The notes under the pieces were generated by a model. It searched no databases, was not told the origin of the DNA, and saw only the letters and a list, made by a program, of their open reading frames with translations. 36,410 nucleotides of DNA from NCBI GenBank assembly GCA_023266095.1, contig JAHFRV010000032.1, forward strand, positions 1-36,410, read 5' to 3'. Origin of the DNA: Gammaproteobacteria bacterium. GTDB lineage: Bacteria > Pseudomonadota > Gammaproteobacteria > DRLM01. Both the position numbers and the translations under genes were made by a program. Positions 18,540 to 26,622 of the stretch are shown piece by piece (the stretch's first letter is position 1; each line of letters begins with the position of its first letter).

Positions 18540-21356
18540 GTGAGTATCAAGAAGAGCGGACGTCTGCGTGCGGTAGTGGGTGGTCTTGCGTTGTTGATGG
18601 CCATGGCCACGCTGCAACTGACCGGTTGCGGAAAAAAAGAACTGAGCGACGCGGAGTATCTCAAGCGTGCCAAGGAGTATCAGGACGAAGGCAAGCTGCG
18701 AGCCGGCGTCATTGAATTAAAGAACGCCCTGCGGCAAAACCCGAATAACACCGAAGCGCGCTGGCTGTTGGGAAATTTCTACCTGGAGTTGGAGCAAGGT
18801 GCAGAGGCGGAAAAGGAACTGTTGCGCGCCAAGGAAATGGGTGTGGACTCCGCTGCGGTGGCCGTGCCGCTGGCCCGCTCGTGGCTGCTGCAAGGCGATA
18901 TGGCGCGGGTCTTGAAAGAAACGGATACGCTGAGCGTGACGCCCGGTGATGAGATGTGGATACACAACGTGCGTGGCCGCGCCTACCTGGCGCAAGGGGA
19001 ATTAGACAAGGCAGGGGTGGAGTTCGACCAAGCTTTGCGATTAAAGGCGGATTTCAGCGAGGCCCAACTCGGCCAGGCCCTGCTGGCTTTGGCGCGCGCG
19101 GATAATGCGGGTGGGCGTGCCTGGTTAGACAAAGTGCTCGCGGTGAATGACAAATCCGCCGAGGCGTGGAGCTTGTTGGGTGATGTGGAGCAATCCGCCG
19201 GTCAGGCCGAGGCCGCCGAAACCGCGTACGGCAAGGCCATTGAAGTCGATCCAGCAAATGATCGCCATTACTATAAGCGCGCATTGCAGCGCGTGACCAT
19301 GAAAAAACTGGACGCTGCCAAGGAAGACGTGGAGGCGATGCGTAATATCGCGCCGAAGCATCCGGCCGCGCTTTATTTGGACGGTTTGATAAGTTTTAAT
19401 TCTAAAAAGTACGCCGAGGCCCAGACCGCTTTCGAGCAGGCCTTACAGGTGGATCAAAACTTCATGCCAGCGGTGTATTTTTTGGGTGCGACTCATTTTT
19501 CCCAAGGCCATCTGGAACAAGCTGACCAGTATTTACGGCGGGTGGTAAATGCTTTTCCTAACGCCGTCGACGCGCGTTTGATGCTGGGTACTACCTTGTT
19601 GCGGCGAGGGGACGCGGCGGCTGCGGAGAGTATGATGAAGCCGGCGTTGAATGCTTTCCCCGACCATCCTCAAGCCCTCAGTTTGATGGGAGTGGCGACG
19701 GCCCGCCAAGGCAAAACCGACGAAAGCGTCATGTACGTACGTAAGCTGACTGCCTTGGACCCTGGGTCGGCGGCATCCCGCATGCAGTTGGGTATGAGTT
19801 TGATGATGGGCGGACAGCAAACGCAAGGTATCCAAGAGCTCAAAGCGGCCGTCGATCTCGATCCGGAGCTTCTCCAAGCGGATTTATTGATTGCACTGTC
19901 CTACTTGCAACAGCGAGATTTCCCCGCTGTATTGGAAACGGCGCAGCGCTGGCGAGCTAAAGATCCCAAAGATCCATTGCCGATCAACCTTGCCGGATTA
20001 GCCTATCTTGGCCAGAAGCAAAGCAGTAAGGCCCGCGAGACTTTCGTTGAAGCTTTGAAGCTGGCGCCGGGTGATCCTTCGGCCAGCTATAACTTGGCGG
20101 AGATGGCTATAGAAGACGGTAAACCGGAAGACGCGCGTAACTTTTATAAGGGTGTATTGAAGGCCCAGCCCGGTCATCTGCAAACCTTGCTCAAACTTGC
20201 CGATATGGAAGGTCATCTCGGGCGGGAGAAGGAATTTCTCGCTTGGCTGCAAGAGGCGCGGAAGTCCAACCCCGACGCATTGGAACCGCGTCTATTGCAG
20301 GCTCGCCACCAGTTGCAATTCGGTCAGGCTTCCGAGGCTCTGCGCTTGGTGCAGGAGGTCCGTGAGAAATATCCTAAACACGGTGATTTGCTGGCGGTAA
20401 CCGGCGAGGCGCAGCTGGCTTTGGATCAAAACAGCGAGGCCGTGGCCACCTTGAGTAACCTGGTCTCGACCCATCCGCGGGCCGCGCAATCCCACTATTT
20501 GCTCGCCAAGGCCTATGGGGCGACGGGTGACGTCGCGCGTGCGCGGGAGCAACTGAACGAAACGCTGAAACTCGACCCGAACCATGCCTTGGCTAAAATT
20601 GCCATGACCCGTTTGCTGGTGCTCGAGAAAAAGCCCGATCTAGCGGTGAAGCTGCTGGCGGAGCTGAAGAAGACCTATCCCAATCATCCCGAAGTACTGG
20701 CCCAGGAAGGCTGGGTGGCCATGAGCCGTGGACGGGCGGCAGAGGCGGTCACTGCGTACAAAGCGGCGCAGAAGCTCGCGCCCAATCATAAATGGGTTAT
20801 TTCGCTGGCCTTGGCCCAATGGCAGGCGAGTGATCAACAGGGTGGTTACGCCACTTTAGAAAGTTGGTTGAAACAATATCCCGATGATTGGCTGGTACGC
20901 TTTAATCTGGCCAATGGTTACCTGCTGGGCAAGCGCGACAAGGAAGCCCAAGCCGCATTGGAAAAGGTCATTGAGCAAGCCCCCGACTACGTGCCGGCCC
21001 TCAACAGCCTGGCCTGGGAATTGCGCAAAAGTGATTCCAACGAAGCGTGGACCTACGCCGAGCGCGCCCTTAAACTGATGCCGGAAAATCCGGCGGTGAT
21101 GGACACCGCGGGCATGGTGTTGCTGGAGCGGAAGGAGGACAAACGGGCGGCAGAGTTGTTGCAGCGTGCCGCCGAACTGGCGCCGCAGGACCCCGCCATT
21201 CAATATCACAGCGCCCTGGCCGCGGCGCGCAACGGCGATAACGCCCGGGCGAAGAAAACCTTGGAGACATTGCTGGCCAATAAAGCCCCCTTCCCTGAAA
21301 AAGGAGAAGCGGTGGCCTTGCTGAACGCCGTGAAGAAAGGGCAGGCCGGCAACTGA
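18540..21356 (+). CDS. prsT: PrsT-type TPR lipoprotein
   Basis: This 938-residue protein has an N-terminal hydrophobic segment ending in the lipobox LTGC with Cys30, so it is predicted to be a lipoprotein. Then TPR units fill the rest, for example AEYLKRAKEYQDEGKLRAGV, AETAYGKAIEVDPANDRH and AQAALEKVIEQAPDYVPALNSLAWEL. It is the better match to the lipoprotein PrsT family and is clearly a paralogue of the preceding gene, with a parallel start, similar length and the same repeat layout, pointing to an old tandem duplication. The start is GTG 18540; no ATG lies in frame nearby. It is followed 12 bp later by a glycosyltransferase, so the transcript may continue. The exact partner is unknown. Confidence 0.94.
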   Translation: MSIKKSGRLRAVVGGLALLMAMATLQLTGCGKKELSDAEYLKRAKEYQDEGKLRAGVIELKNALRQNPNNTEARWLLGNFYLELEQGAEAEKELLRAKEMGVDSAAVAVPLARSWLLQGDMARVLKETDTLSVTPGDEMWIHNVRGRAYLAQGELDKAGVEFDQALRLKADFSEAQLGQALLALARADNAGGRAWLDKVLAVNDKSAEAWSLLGDVEQSAGQAEAAETAYGKAIEVDPANDRHYYKRALQRVTMKKLDAAKEDVEAMRNIAPKHPAALYLDGLISFNSKKYAEAQTAFEQALQVDQNFMPAVYFLGATHFSQGHLEQADQYLRRVVNAFPNAVDARLMLGTTLLRRGDAAAAESMMKPALNAFPDHPQALSLMGVATARQGKTDESVMYVRKLTALDPGSAASRMQLGMSLMMGGQQTQGIQELKAAVDLDPELLQADLLIALSYLQQRDFPAVLETAQRWRAKDPKDPLPINLAGLAYLGQKQSSKARETFVEALKLAPGDPSASYNLAEMAIEDGKPEDARNFYKGVLKAQPGHLQTLLKLADMEGHLGREKEFLAWLQEARKSNPDALEPRLLQARHQLQFGQASEALRLVQEVREKYPKHGDLLAVTGEAQLALDQNSEAVATLSNLVSTHPRAAQSHYLLAKAYGATGDVARAREQLNETLKLDPNHALAKIAMTRLLVLEKKPDLAVKLLAELKKTYPNHPEVLAQEGWVAMSRGRAAEAVTAYKAAQKLAPNHKWVISLALAQWQASDQQGGYATLESWLKQYPDDWLVRFNLANGYLLGKRDKEAQAALEKVIEQAPDYVPALNSLAWELRKSDSNEAWTYAERALKLMPENPAVMDTAGMVLLERKEDKRAAELLQRAAELAPQDPAIQYHSALAAARNGDNARAKKTLETLLANKAPFPEKGEAVALLNAVKKGQAGN

Positions 21357-21368
21357 GCCGGCCCGGCG

Positions 21369-22583
21369 ATGGCGGAACGGCGGCCGCGCATTCTGTTCAT
21401 CGCCGAAGCGGTCACGCTGGCGCATGTGGCGCGGCCCTATGTTTTGGCCCGCGGGCTGGATCCGGCGCGTTACGAGGTGTTCTTCGCCACCGATCCGCGT
21501 TATGCGCGCCTGTTCAATCTGGACGGCTTGCAGGCGTGGCCCCAACGTTCCATTCCCAGCGAGCAGTTCCTCGCCGCCCTCGCGGCGGGCCGCCCGCTTT
21601 ATGAGCGCGCCACCTTGCGCGGCTACGTCCAAGACGATTTGGCCTTGTTGCGCGAGCTCGCTCCCGATCTGGTGGTGGGGGATTTCCGTTTGTCCTTGGC
21701 GGTGAGCGCGCCGTTGGCGGGCGTCCCTTACGCGACGATCAGCAACGCCTATTGGAGTCCTTATTCACAGCCACGTTACATCGTGCCCGAGCTGCCCTTC
21801 GTGTCTTACGTGGGCGCGGCCGTGGCGCAGGCGCTGTTCAACGCGGCACGTCCCCTGGCCTTCGCCCGGCATTGCGGGCCGCTCAACGGGCTGCGCCGCG
21901 AACATGGTTTGCCCGGGCTGGGCCATGATCTGAGAACCGTGTACACCCACGCTGATCACACCTGCTACGCCGACTTGCCGGAATTGGTGCCGACCGAAGG
22001 TCTGCCCGCGCACCACCATTATCTCGGCCCCATCATTTGGTCGCCGGCCGTGCCTGTGCCAGCCTGGTGGTCCCGCCTGCCGGAGGGACGGCCGGTGATT
22101 TATGTGACCATGGGCAGTTCGGGGGAGAGTGCGCTTTTGCCGGTCATCTTGGCGGCCTTGGCCGATGTGCCGGTGACGGTGATGGTGGCCACCGGCGCGC
22201 GCGGTGCGGCGCTAGCCATGGCGGCCAATGTGTATGTGGCCGATTATCTGCCCGGCGCGGAGGCGGCGGCGCGCGCGGCGCTGGTGATCTGCAACGGCGG
22301 CAGTCCCACCGCCTATCAAGCGCTGGCCGCGGGCGTGCCGGTGTTGGGTTTGCCCAGTAATTTGGATCAGTATCTCAATATGGATTACTTGGCGCGCAGC
22401 GGCGCGGGCCTGTGGCTGCGCGCAGGGCAGGCCACCGCGGAATCCGTGCGCGGCGCGGCGCGGCGGTTGCTGTACGAGCCGGCCTTTCGCCAAGCGGCGC
22501 AGCGCTTACAAAGCGCCATCACCGATTATCAGCCGGCGGCGCGCTTCGCCGCCTTGGTCGAGCAATGGGTGAAACGGATATGA
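21369..22583 (+). CDS. Glycosyltransferase, UGT/MGT-like (GT1-type fold)
   Basis: This soluble 404-residue GT-B glycosyltransferase resembles UDP-glucuronosyl/macrolide transferases. The N-terminal half starts RPRILFIAEAVTLAHVARPYVLARGL, an acceptor-domain start with a His in the usual catalytic position. The C-terminal half has PVIYVTMGSSGE, YVADYLPGAEAAARAALVICNGGSPTAYQALAAGVPVLGLPSNLDQYLNM, which fits the sugar-nucleotide binding region (HxGG.GT in classical members, here CNGGSPT). Such enzymes glycosylate small lipophilic acceptors rather than polymerise polysaccharide. The stop overlaps the start of the GMC oxidoreductase by four bases (ATGA), so the two are translationally coupled. Together with the SDR and hexapeptide transferases this suggests a glycolipid or other decorated metabolite. 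Donor and acceptor are unknown. Confidence 0.87.
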   Translation: MAERRPRILFIAEAVTLAHVARPYVLARGLDPARYEVFFATDPRYARLFNLDGLQAWPQRSIPSEQFLAALAAGRPLYERATLRGYVQDDLALLRELAPDLVVGDFRLSLAVSAPLAGVPYATISNAYWSPYSQPRYIVPELPFVSYVGAAVAQALFNAARPLAFARHCGPLNGLRREHGLPGLGHDLRTVYTHADHTCYADLPELVPTEGLPAHHHYLGPIIWSPAVPVPAWWSRLPEGRPVIYVTMGSSGESALLPVILAALADVPVTVMVATGARGAALAMAANVYVADYLPGAEAAARAALVICNGGSPTAYQALAAGVPVLGLPSNLDQYLNMDYLARSGAGLWLRAGQATAESVRGAARRLLYEPAFRQAAQRLQSAITDYQPAARFAALVEQWVKRI

Positions 22584-24205
22584 CCGCGCCAGCCGCGCCG
22601 GAAGATCAGGACTGGGAGGTGATCGTGATCGGCACCGGCATGGGCGGCGCGACCCTGGGTCACGCCTTGGCCAAGGCGGGGCGGCGGGTGTTGTTTTGTG
22701 AACAGGGACGCTCCACGCTGGGAGAGAGTGAGGCCTTGCGCGGCGCCTATGCCGAGACTTTTTTCCCCGCGCCCGCGCCGCCGCAAACCCGGCACAGTGA
22801 GATTCTGGCGCGGGCCGGGCGCAGCCAGCAGGTGGTGGAGGACATCTCCGCGCCGCGGCCGCGCCGCTTCATTCCCTTCATTGGCGCCGGTGTGGGCGGC
22901 TCGACGGCGCTGTATGGCATGGCGATGGAGCGCTTGTTTCCGGCGGACTTCAGTCCGCGCGACTTTCACACTGACCCCGCGGCGAGCCTGCCCGCGCAGT
23001 GGCCCATCGATTACCCGACCCTGCGGCCCTATTACGAAGCGGCCGAGCGGTTGTACCGGGTGCGCGGCGGGGTGGATGCCTTACGCGAAGGTGAACGGCC
23101 GGAGTACCTGGCGCCCCCCGCGCTGAGTGCCGGTTCCGCCTCGCTGTGGAACGACTTCGTCACGAAAGGTTTGCACCCTTATCGTTTGCCCATGGCCTGT
23201 GAGTATCTGCCTTCCTGCGCGGGCTGTCAGGGTTATTTGTGCCCGCGGCCCTGCAAGAATGACAGCGCCCGTATCTGTTTGGAACCAGCGCTGCGGGACC
23301 ATGGCGCGGTGTTGTTGCCGGAGTGCCGGGTGCTGAAATTGGAGGCCAGCCGCGACGAGGTGAACGGGGTGGTGTGTGTTTGGCGGGGTCGCACGCTGAA
23401 GCTGCGCGGGCGCTTGATCGTACTGGCTGCCGGCGCTTTGGCCACGCCGCGGCTGTTGCGGGCGTCCGCTTCGCCGTTGTGGCCGCGGGGCTTGGCCAAT
23501 GCGTCCGGTCTGGTGGGGCGCAACCTCATGCGTCACTTCGTCGATCTGTATGTATTGTGGCCGGAGGCGGCGCGCGGCGCGGGCGGTCATTTCAAAGAGC
23601 TGGCGTTGAATGATCTCTATTTGGCGGACGGCCATAAGCTCGGTTCAGTGCAGTCTTTCGGCGCCTTGCCGCCGGCCTCGCTATTGGCGGCGGGTCTGTT
23701 GGATGATCTGAGTCACGGTTCCTTGCCTTGGGCCGGCCGAGTTTTGCAGCCGTTCGCGCCGCTGTTGCGCTGGCTGCTGGCGCGCAAGTTGGCGAACAGC
23801 ATGGTGCTGGCCAGCATCATGGAGGATATGCCTTACTCCGATAATCACGTGCTGGAGACGAATTCAGTCAATGATACGGTACGGATCAGCTACCATATCT
23901 CCGACTATGACCGGGCGCGCATCGCGCTAATGCGCCGGCGCATGGATGATATCCTGAAGCCGCGGCGCTATCTGTTGCTCAAACAGGCGGAGAACAATCA
24001 GCAGTTGGCCCATGTCTGCGGCACCTGCCGCTTTGGCACGGATCCGCGACAGAGTGTGCTGGACGAGAACAACCGTGCCCATGGCCTCCCCAATCTGTAT
24101 GTGGTGGACAGTTCGTTTTTCCCTTCGTCGGGGGGCACCAATCCTTCTCTCACCATCGCGGCCAATGCTCTGAGAGTGGCGGAACATATTTTGCGGGGCG
24201 CATAA
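22580..24205 (+). CDS. GMC-family FAD oxidoreductase with a cysteine cluster
   Basis: The 541-residue flavoprotein begins (from ATG 22580, four-base overlap with the upstream gene) with VIVIGTGMGGATLGHALAKAGRRVLFCEQG, the FAD-binding motif. GAGVGGSTALYGMAMERLFP follows. The C-terminal GMC domain has LAHVCGTCRFG...LPNLYVVDSSFFPSSGGTNPSLTIAANALRVAEHIL, with His in HVCGTC and the family Asn in GGTNPSLT. Family members oxidise alcohols (sugars, sterols, long-chain alcohols, choline). A six-cysteine segment lies at residues 207-233 (Cys 207, 213, 216, 221, 225, 233). A related Cys-rich stretch occurs in long-chain-alcohol and cholesterol-oxidase-like members, so it may be structural or bind metal. 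ATG 22565 is an alternative start. Substrate is unknown; neighbours suggest a lipid- or sugar-linked alcohol. Confidence 0.9.
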   Translation: MTAPAAPEDQDWEVIVIGTGMGGATLGHALAKAGRRVLFCEQGRSTLGESEALRGAYAETFFPAPAPPQTRHSEILARAGRSQQVVEDISAPRPRRFIPFIGAGVGGSTALYGMAMERLFPADFSPRDFHTDPAASLPAQWPIDYPTLRPYYEAAERLYRVRGGVDALREGERPEYLAPPALSAGSASLWNDFVTKGLHPYRLPMACEYLPSCAGCQGYLCPRPCKNDSARICLEPALRDHGAVLLPECRVLKLEASRDEVNGVVCVWRGRTLKLRGRLIVLAAGALATPRLLRASASPLWPRGLANASGLVGRNLMRHFVDLYVLWPEAARGAGGHFKELALNDLYLADGHKLGSVQSFGALPPASLLAAGLLDDLSHGSLPWAGRVLQPFAPLLRWLLARKLANSMVLASIMEDMPYSDNHVLETNSVNDTVRISYHISDYDRARIALMRRRMDDILKPRRYLLLKQAENNQQLAHVCGTCRFGTDPRQSVLDENNRAHGLPNLYVVDSSFFPSSGGTNPSLTIAANALRVAEHILRGA

Positions 24206-24233
24206 GGCGTATCCCGTTGGCCAAGGAGTGCAA

Positions 24234-25031
24234 ATGAATCTGACACAATGCGCGGGTGCATGGGGTTTGGTGAGCGGAGCGTCCAGCGGCATCGGCCGGG
24301 AGTTCTGCGTGCAACTCGCCGCCGCCGGGATGAATCTGGTCCTGGTGGCGCGGCGCGAGGCGGTACTGGACGAGTTCGCCGCTGAGCTGAGGACGCGCCA
24401 CGGGATAGCGACACAGGTGATCGCCGCCGATCTTGCCCGCGAAGAGGCCGCCGCGGAGATTCAAGCCCGTTTGACCCGGGAGGCTATCGCTATCCGCTTG
24501 CTGTGCAATAACGCCGCGTTCGGCCGTTGGGGGCGTTTCGAACAGACCGAAGCCGAGGTGTATTGCGAGATGATTAGGCTCAACACCAGCGCCATGGTCT
24601 CGCTCTGTCACCGGCTATTGCCAGCCTTGAGCAGTCATCCCAGCAGCGTCGTCATCAATGTCTCCTCGCCCGCGGCCTATCAGCCTATCCCCTATATGGC
24701 GGTGTATGCCGCCAGCAAGGCCTTCGTGCACAGCTTCAGTCAGGCGCTGTATGGTGAGTGGCGTGCCCGTGGCGTGCTGGTGCAGACCTTGGTGCCCGGA
24801 CCGACCGATACTGGATTCGACGCCAAGGCCGGGGCCTATGACAGCGCGCTCAAAACACGGGCCTCGCCGGCCGAGGTGGTGCGCACGGCCCTCGCCCATC
24901 TCGGACAGGATCAGCCGGTCGTGGCCGCCGCCAAGGGGCTCTTCAAGCAACGCTTCTTCGCGGGCTTGTTTCCGCCGCGTACGGTGATCGAGCAAGTGGG
25001 CCGCATGTTCCGCCCGCCCGAGGAGCGTTGA
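24234..25031 (+). CDS. Short-chain dehydrogenase/reductase
   Basis: The 265-residue protein has the classical SDR layout: GASSGIG at 15-21 for the dinucleotide, a basic residue after beta-2 (VLVARRE), which hints at NADP, CNNAAFG in the NNAG position, Ser in INVSSPAAY and the catalytic Tyr158-x3-Lys162 (YAASK), then PGPTDTGFDAKA after beta-6. It looks like the DltE/YqjQ-type general SDRs that reduce ketones or aldehydes. The start ATG 24234 has AAGGAG five bases upstream; a GTG at 24228 lies inside that ribosome site and is unlikely. It follows the GMC oxidase by 28 bp and precedes the hexapeptide transferase by 3 bp, so it is in the same operon. A paired oxidation/reduction with the GMC enzyme is plausible but unproven. 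Confidence 0.93.
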   Translation: MNLTQCAGAWGLVSGASSGIGREFCVQLAAAGMNLVLVARREAVLDEFAAELRTRHGIATQVIAADLAREEAAAEIQARLTREAIAIRLLCNNAAFGRWGRFEQTEAEVYCEMIRLNTSAMVSLCHRLLPALSSHPSSVVINVSSPAAYQPIPYMAVYAASKAFVHSFSQALYGEWRARGVLVQTLVPGPTDTGFDAKAGAYDSALKTRASPAEVVRTALAHLGQDQPVVAAAKGLFKQRFFAGLFPPRTVIEQVGRMFRPPEER

Positions 25032-25034
25032 ATT

Positions 25035-25727
25035 ATGCGCAAGATCGCGCCGGCGCAGGTGTGGGTATTCGTCCTGCTGCTCAGCGTGGCGGTGGTCTTG
25101 GCGCTGGTCACCACCGCTGGCTTATTGGGCGCGCTGCCCTTGGGGGACTTTCGCGGCGTGGTTTTGCTGTTGGCCGCGGTAGTGCTGGTGTATGCCTACG
25201 CTATTGCGGTGTACCGTGTCTATTTGAGTTTTTCCCCGTTGCGGCCAGGGGTGATCGAGCCCGGTTCACGGGCCGAATTCGGCTATCACGTCTATTTGCT
25301 CTTTCATTTGGTGCTGTTTCACCCGCTCACCCGCGGTCTGCTGGTGCCGGTGCCGATCATGCGCATGATCTATCTCGCCTTGGGCGCACGTCTGGGTGCG
25401 GAGACCTACAGCGCCGGCACCATCCTGGATCCGCCGCTCACCGAGGTGGGCGCGCGCAGCATCATCGGCCATGACGCCGTGCTGTTCTCCCATGTGGTGG
25501 AAGGCACGGCGTTGTCTTTGGCGCCGATTCGCATTGGCGATGATGTCACCATCGGCGCCAAGGCGGTGATCATGCCCGGCGTGATGATAGAGAACGGCGC
25601 GATTGTGGCGGTGGGGGCGGTGGTGCCCAAGGGGACGCATATCGGTCCGCGCGAACTGTGGGGCGGGGTGCCCGCGCGCTGTTTGCGCCGGCTGGATGGC
25701 GGTGGTTCAGCGGAAAGGCTGGAGTGA
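25035..25727 (+). CDS. Membrane-anchored hexapeptide-repeat (left-handed beta-helix) transferase A
   Basis: The 230-residue protein has two strong N-terminal membrane helices (about residues 8-32 and 40-62). A short amphipathic region follows, and then a left-handed beta-helix with hexapeptide rungs: VGARSIIGHDAVLF, IRIGDDVTIGAKAVIMPGVMIENGAIVAVGAVV. It ends GPRELWGGVPARCL, the usual cap of such acyltransferases. This layout resembles the terminal domain of some NRPS-like membrane proteins (Pls type), here as a free protein. The His in IIGHDAVLFSH could be catalytic. It starts three bases after the SDR stop with GAGGAG upstream. A paralogue faces it across a 23-bp gap. Likely role: transfer of an acyl or aminoacyl group at the inner membrane. 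Substrate is not known. Confidence 0.83.
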   Translation: MRKIAPAQVWVFVLLLSVAVVLALVTTAGLLGALPLGDFRGVVLLLAAVVLVYAYAIAVYRVYLSFSPLRPGVIEPGSRAEFGYHVYLLFHLVLFHPLTRGLLVPVPIMRMIYLALGARLGAETYSAGTILDPPLTEVGARSIIGHDAVLFSHVVEGTALSLAPIRIGDDVTIGAKAVIMPGVMIENGAIVAVGAVVPKGTHIGPRELWGGVPARCLRRLDGGGSAERLE

Positions 25728-25750
25728 GCTTACACCACGCTGCATGCCGT

Positions 25751-26431
25751 TTAAGCCTTCACTTCATTGGGTGTGACGTCTTTTAACTTACGGGCCGGAA
25801 TGCCGCCCCACAGTTCTCTGGCAGGAATTTTCGTGTTCATGGGCACCACCGAGCCGCCCGCCACCACCGCATCGGCGCCGATCTCCACGCCGGGCATGAT
25901 GATGACGTTGACCCCCACCGTGGCCCTGGGTCCGATATGGATCTTACGCAGGATGATCTGGCCGCTGGTGATGGCGTGGCAGGTGAGCACGGAGTTATGG
26001 CCCAGAATGGCGCCGTCTTCCAAGGTAATCAAATAAGGTTCGGCGAGGCGGCCGCCCAGGGCCACGTTCACCCCCAGTTTCGCGCCGAATAAGGCCTCCA
26101 CCAGGGGTTTGGCGAATACGGTGGTGAAGGGCAACAGCGCGCCCCGCCCAAATTCGTAGATCACCGTGAGCAGTTTCCAATAAGTGAATTGCGGATGGTC
26201 CATGGTGTAGTCGCCAGGCTGCAACGGCCGGGCGCGGATCAAAAGATGGGTGATGGCGCTGGCGCCTAGCCCGAATAACACTAAAAAAAGTCCGCCCGCG
26301 GCGAGGATGTGGAAATCCCCCAGCCAGCTTTTTAACCAAGGATCCAAGAAGGCGATCATCAACAGAACCAAGCCAGACAACGACAGAAGTGTCAGGCCGG
26401 AGAGAATAAAATCCCAAGGACTGGTTTTCAC
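25751..26431 (-). CDS. Membrane-anchored hexapeptide-repeat transferase B
   Basis: This 226-residue protein is built like its convergent neighbour: two N-terminal membrane helices (about residues 10-32 and 42-66), then hexapeptide rungs (LEDGAILGHNSVLTCH, IHIGPRATVGVNVIIMPGVEIGADAVVAGGSVV) and the closing ARELWGGIPARKL. The two share the motif order ILGH/IIGH, VIIMPGV/VIMPGV and RELWGG-PAR. They are thus paralogues that now stand tail to tail, so one was inverted or inserted separately. The start is GTG 26431 with AAGGAG seven bases upstream. Upstream lies a 13-bp tandem repeat. Separate transcription from its paralogue means the two can be made under different conditions. Function is inferred from family only. 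Confidence 0.85.
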   Translation of the reverse strand: MKTSPWDFILSGLTLLSLSGLVLLMIAFLDPWLKSWLGDFHILAAGGLFLVLFGLGASAITHLLIRARPLQPGDYTMDHPQFTYWKLLTVIYEFGRGALLPFTTVFAKPLVEALFGAKLGVNVALGGRLAEPYLITLEDGAILGHNSVLTCHAITSGQIILRKIHIGPRATVGVNVIIMPGVEIGADAVVAGGSVVPMNTKIPARELWGGIPARKLKDVTPNEVKA

Positions 26432-26513
26432 GGATGGGCTCCTTGCGTTGGCCGTGTCGCCGCGGATGGATCGTTCAAATTGATGGGTCGACGCACTGGT
26501 TACTTAACGACAG

Positions 26514-26541
26514 TTTAAGAGCATTTTTTAAGAGCATTTTT
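26514..26541. repeat. 13-bp tandem direct repeat upstream of transferase B
   Basis: The unit TTTAAGAGCATTT is repeated at 26514 and 26527, with two further bases of the next copy. It lies about 85 bp upstream of the GTG start of the leftward transferase gene and between that gene and the PEP-CTERM terminator. It could be an operator; no protein can be named. Confidence 0.5.
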
Positions 26542-26552
26542 AAACGCAGCAC

Positions 26553-26581
26553 AAAAAAAGAGGGAGCCATTAGGCTCCCTC
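26553..26581 (-). terminator. Intrinsic terminator of the PEP-CTERM gene
   Basis: On the minus strand the nine-base perfect arms GAGGGAGCC / GGCTCCCTC around the loop TAAT are followed directly by seven T. It lies 41 bp past the PEP-CTERM stop and isolates it from the transferase gene. Confidence 0.92.
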
Positions 26582-26622
26582 GAGGATACTGCATATTTCT
26601 TTAGAAGTAGTGACTGGTGTTA

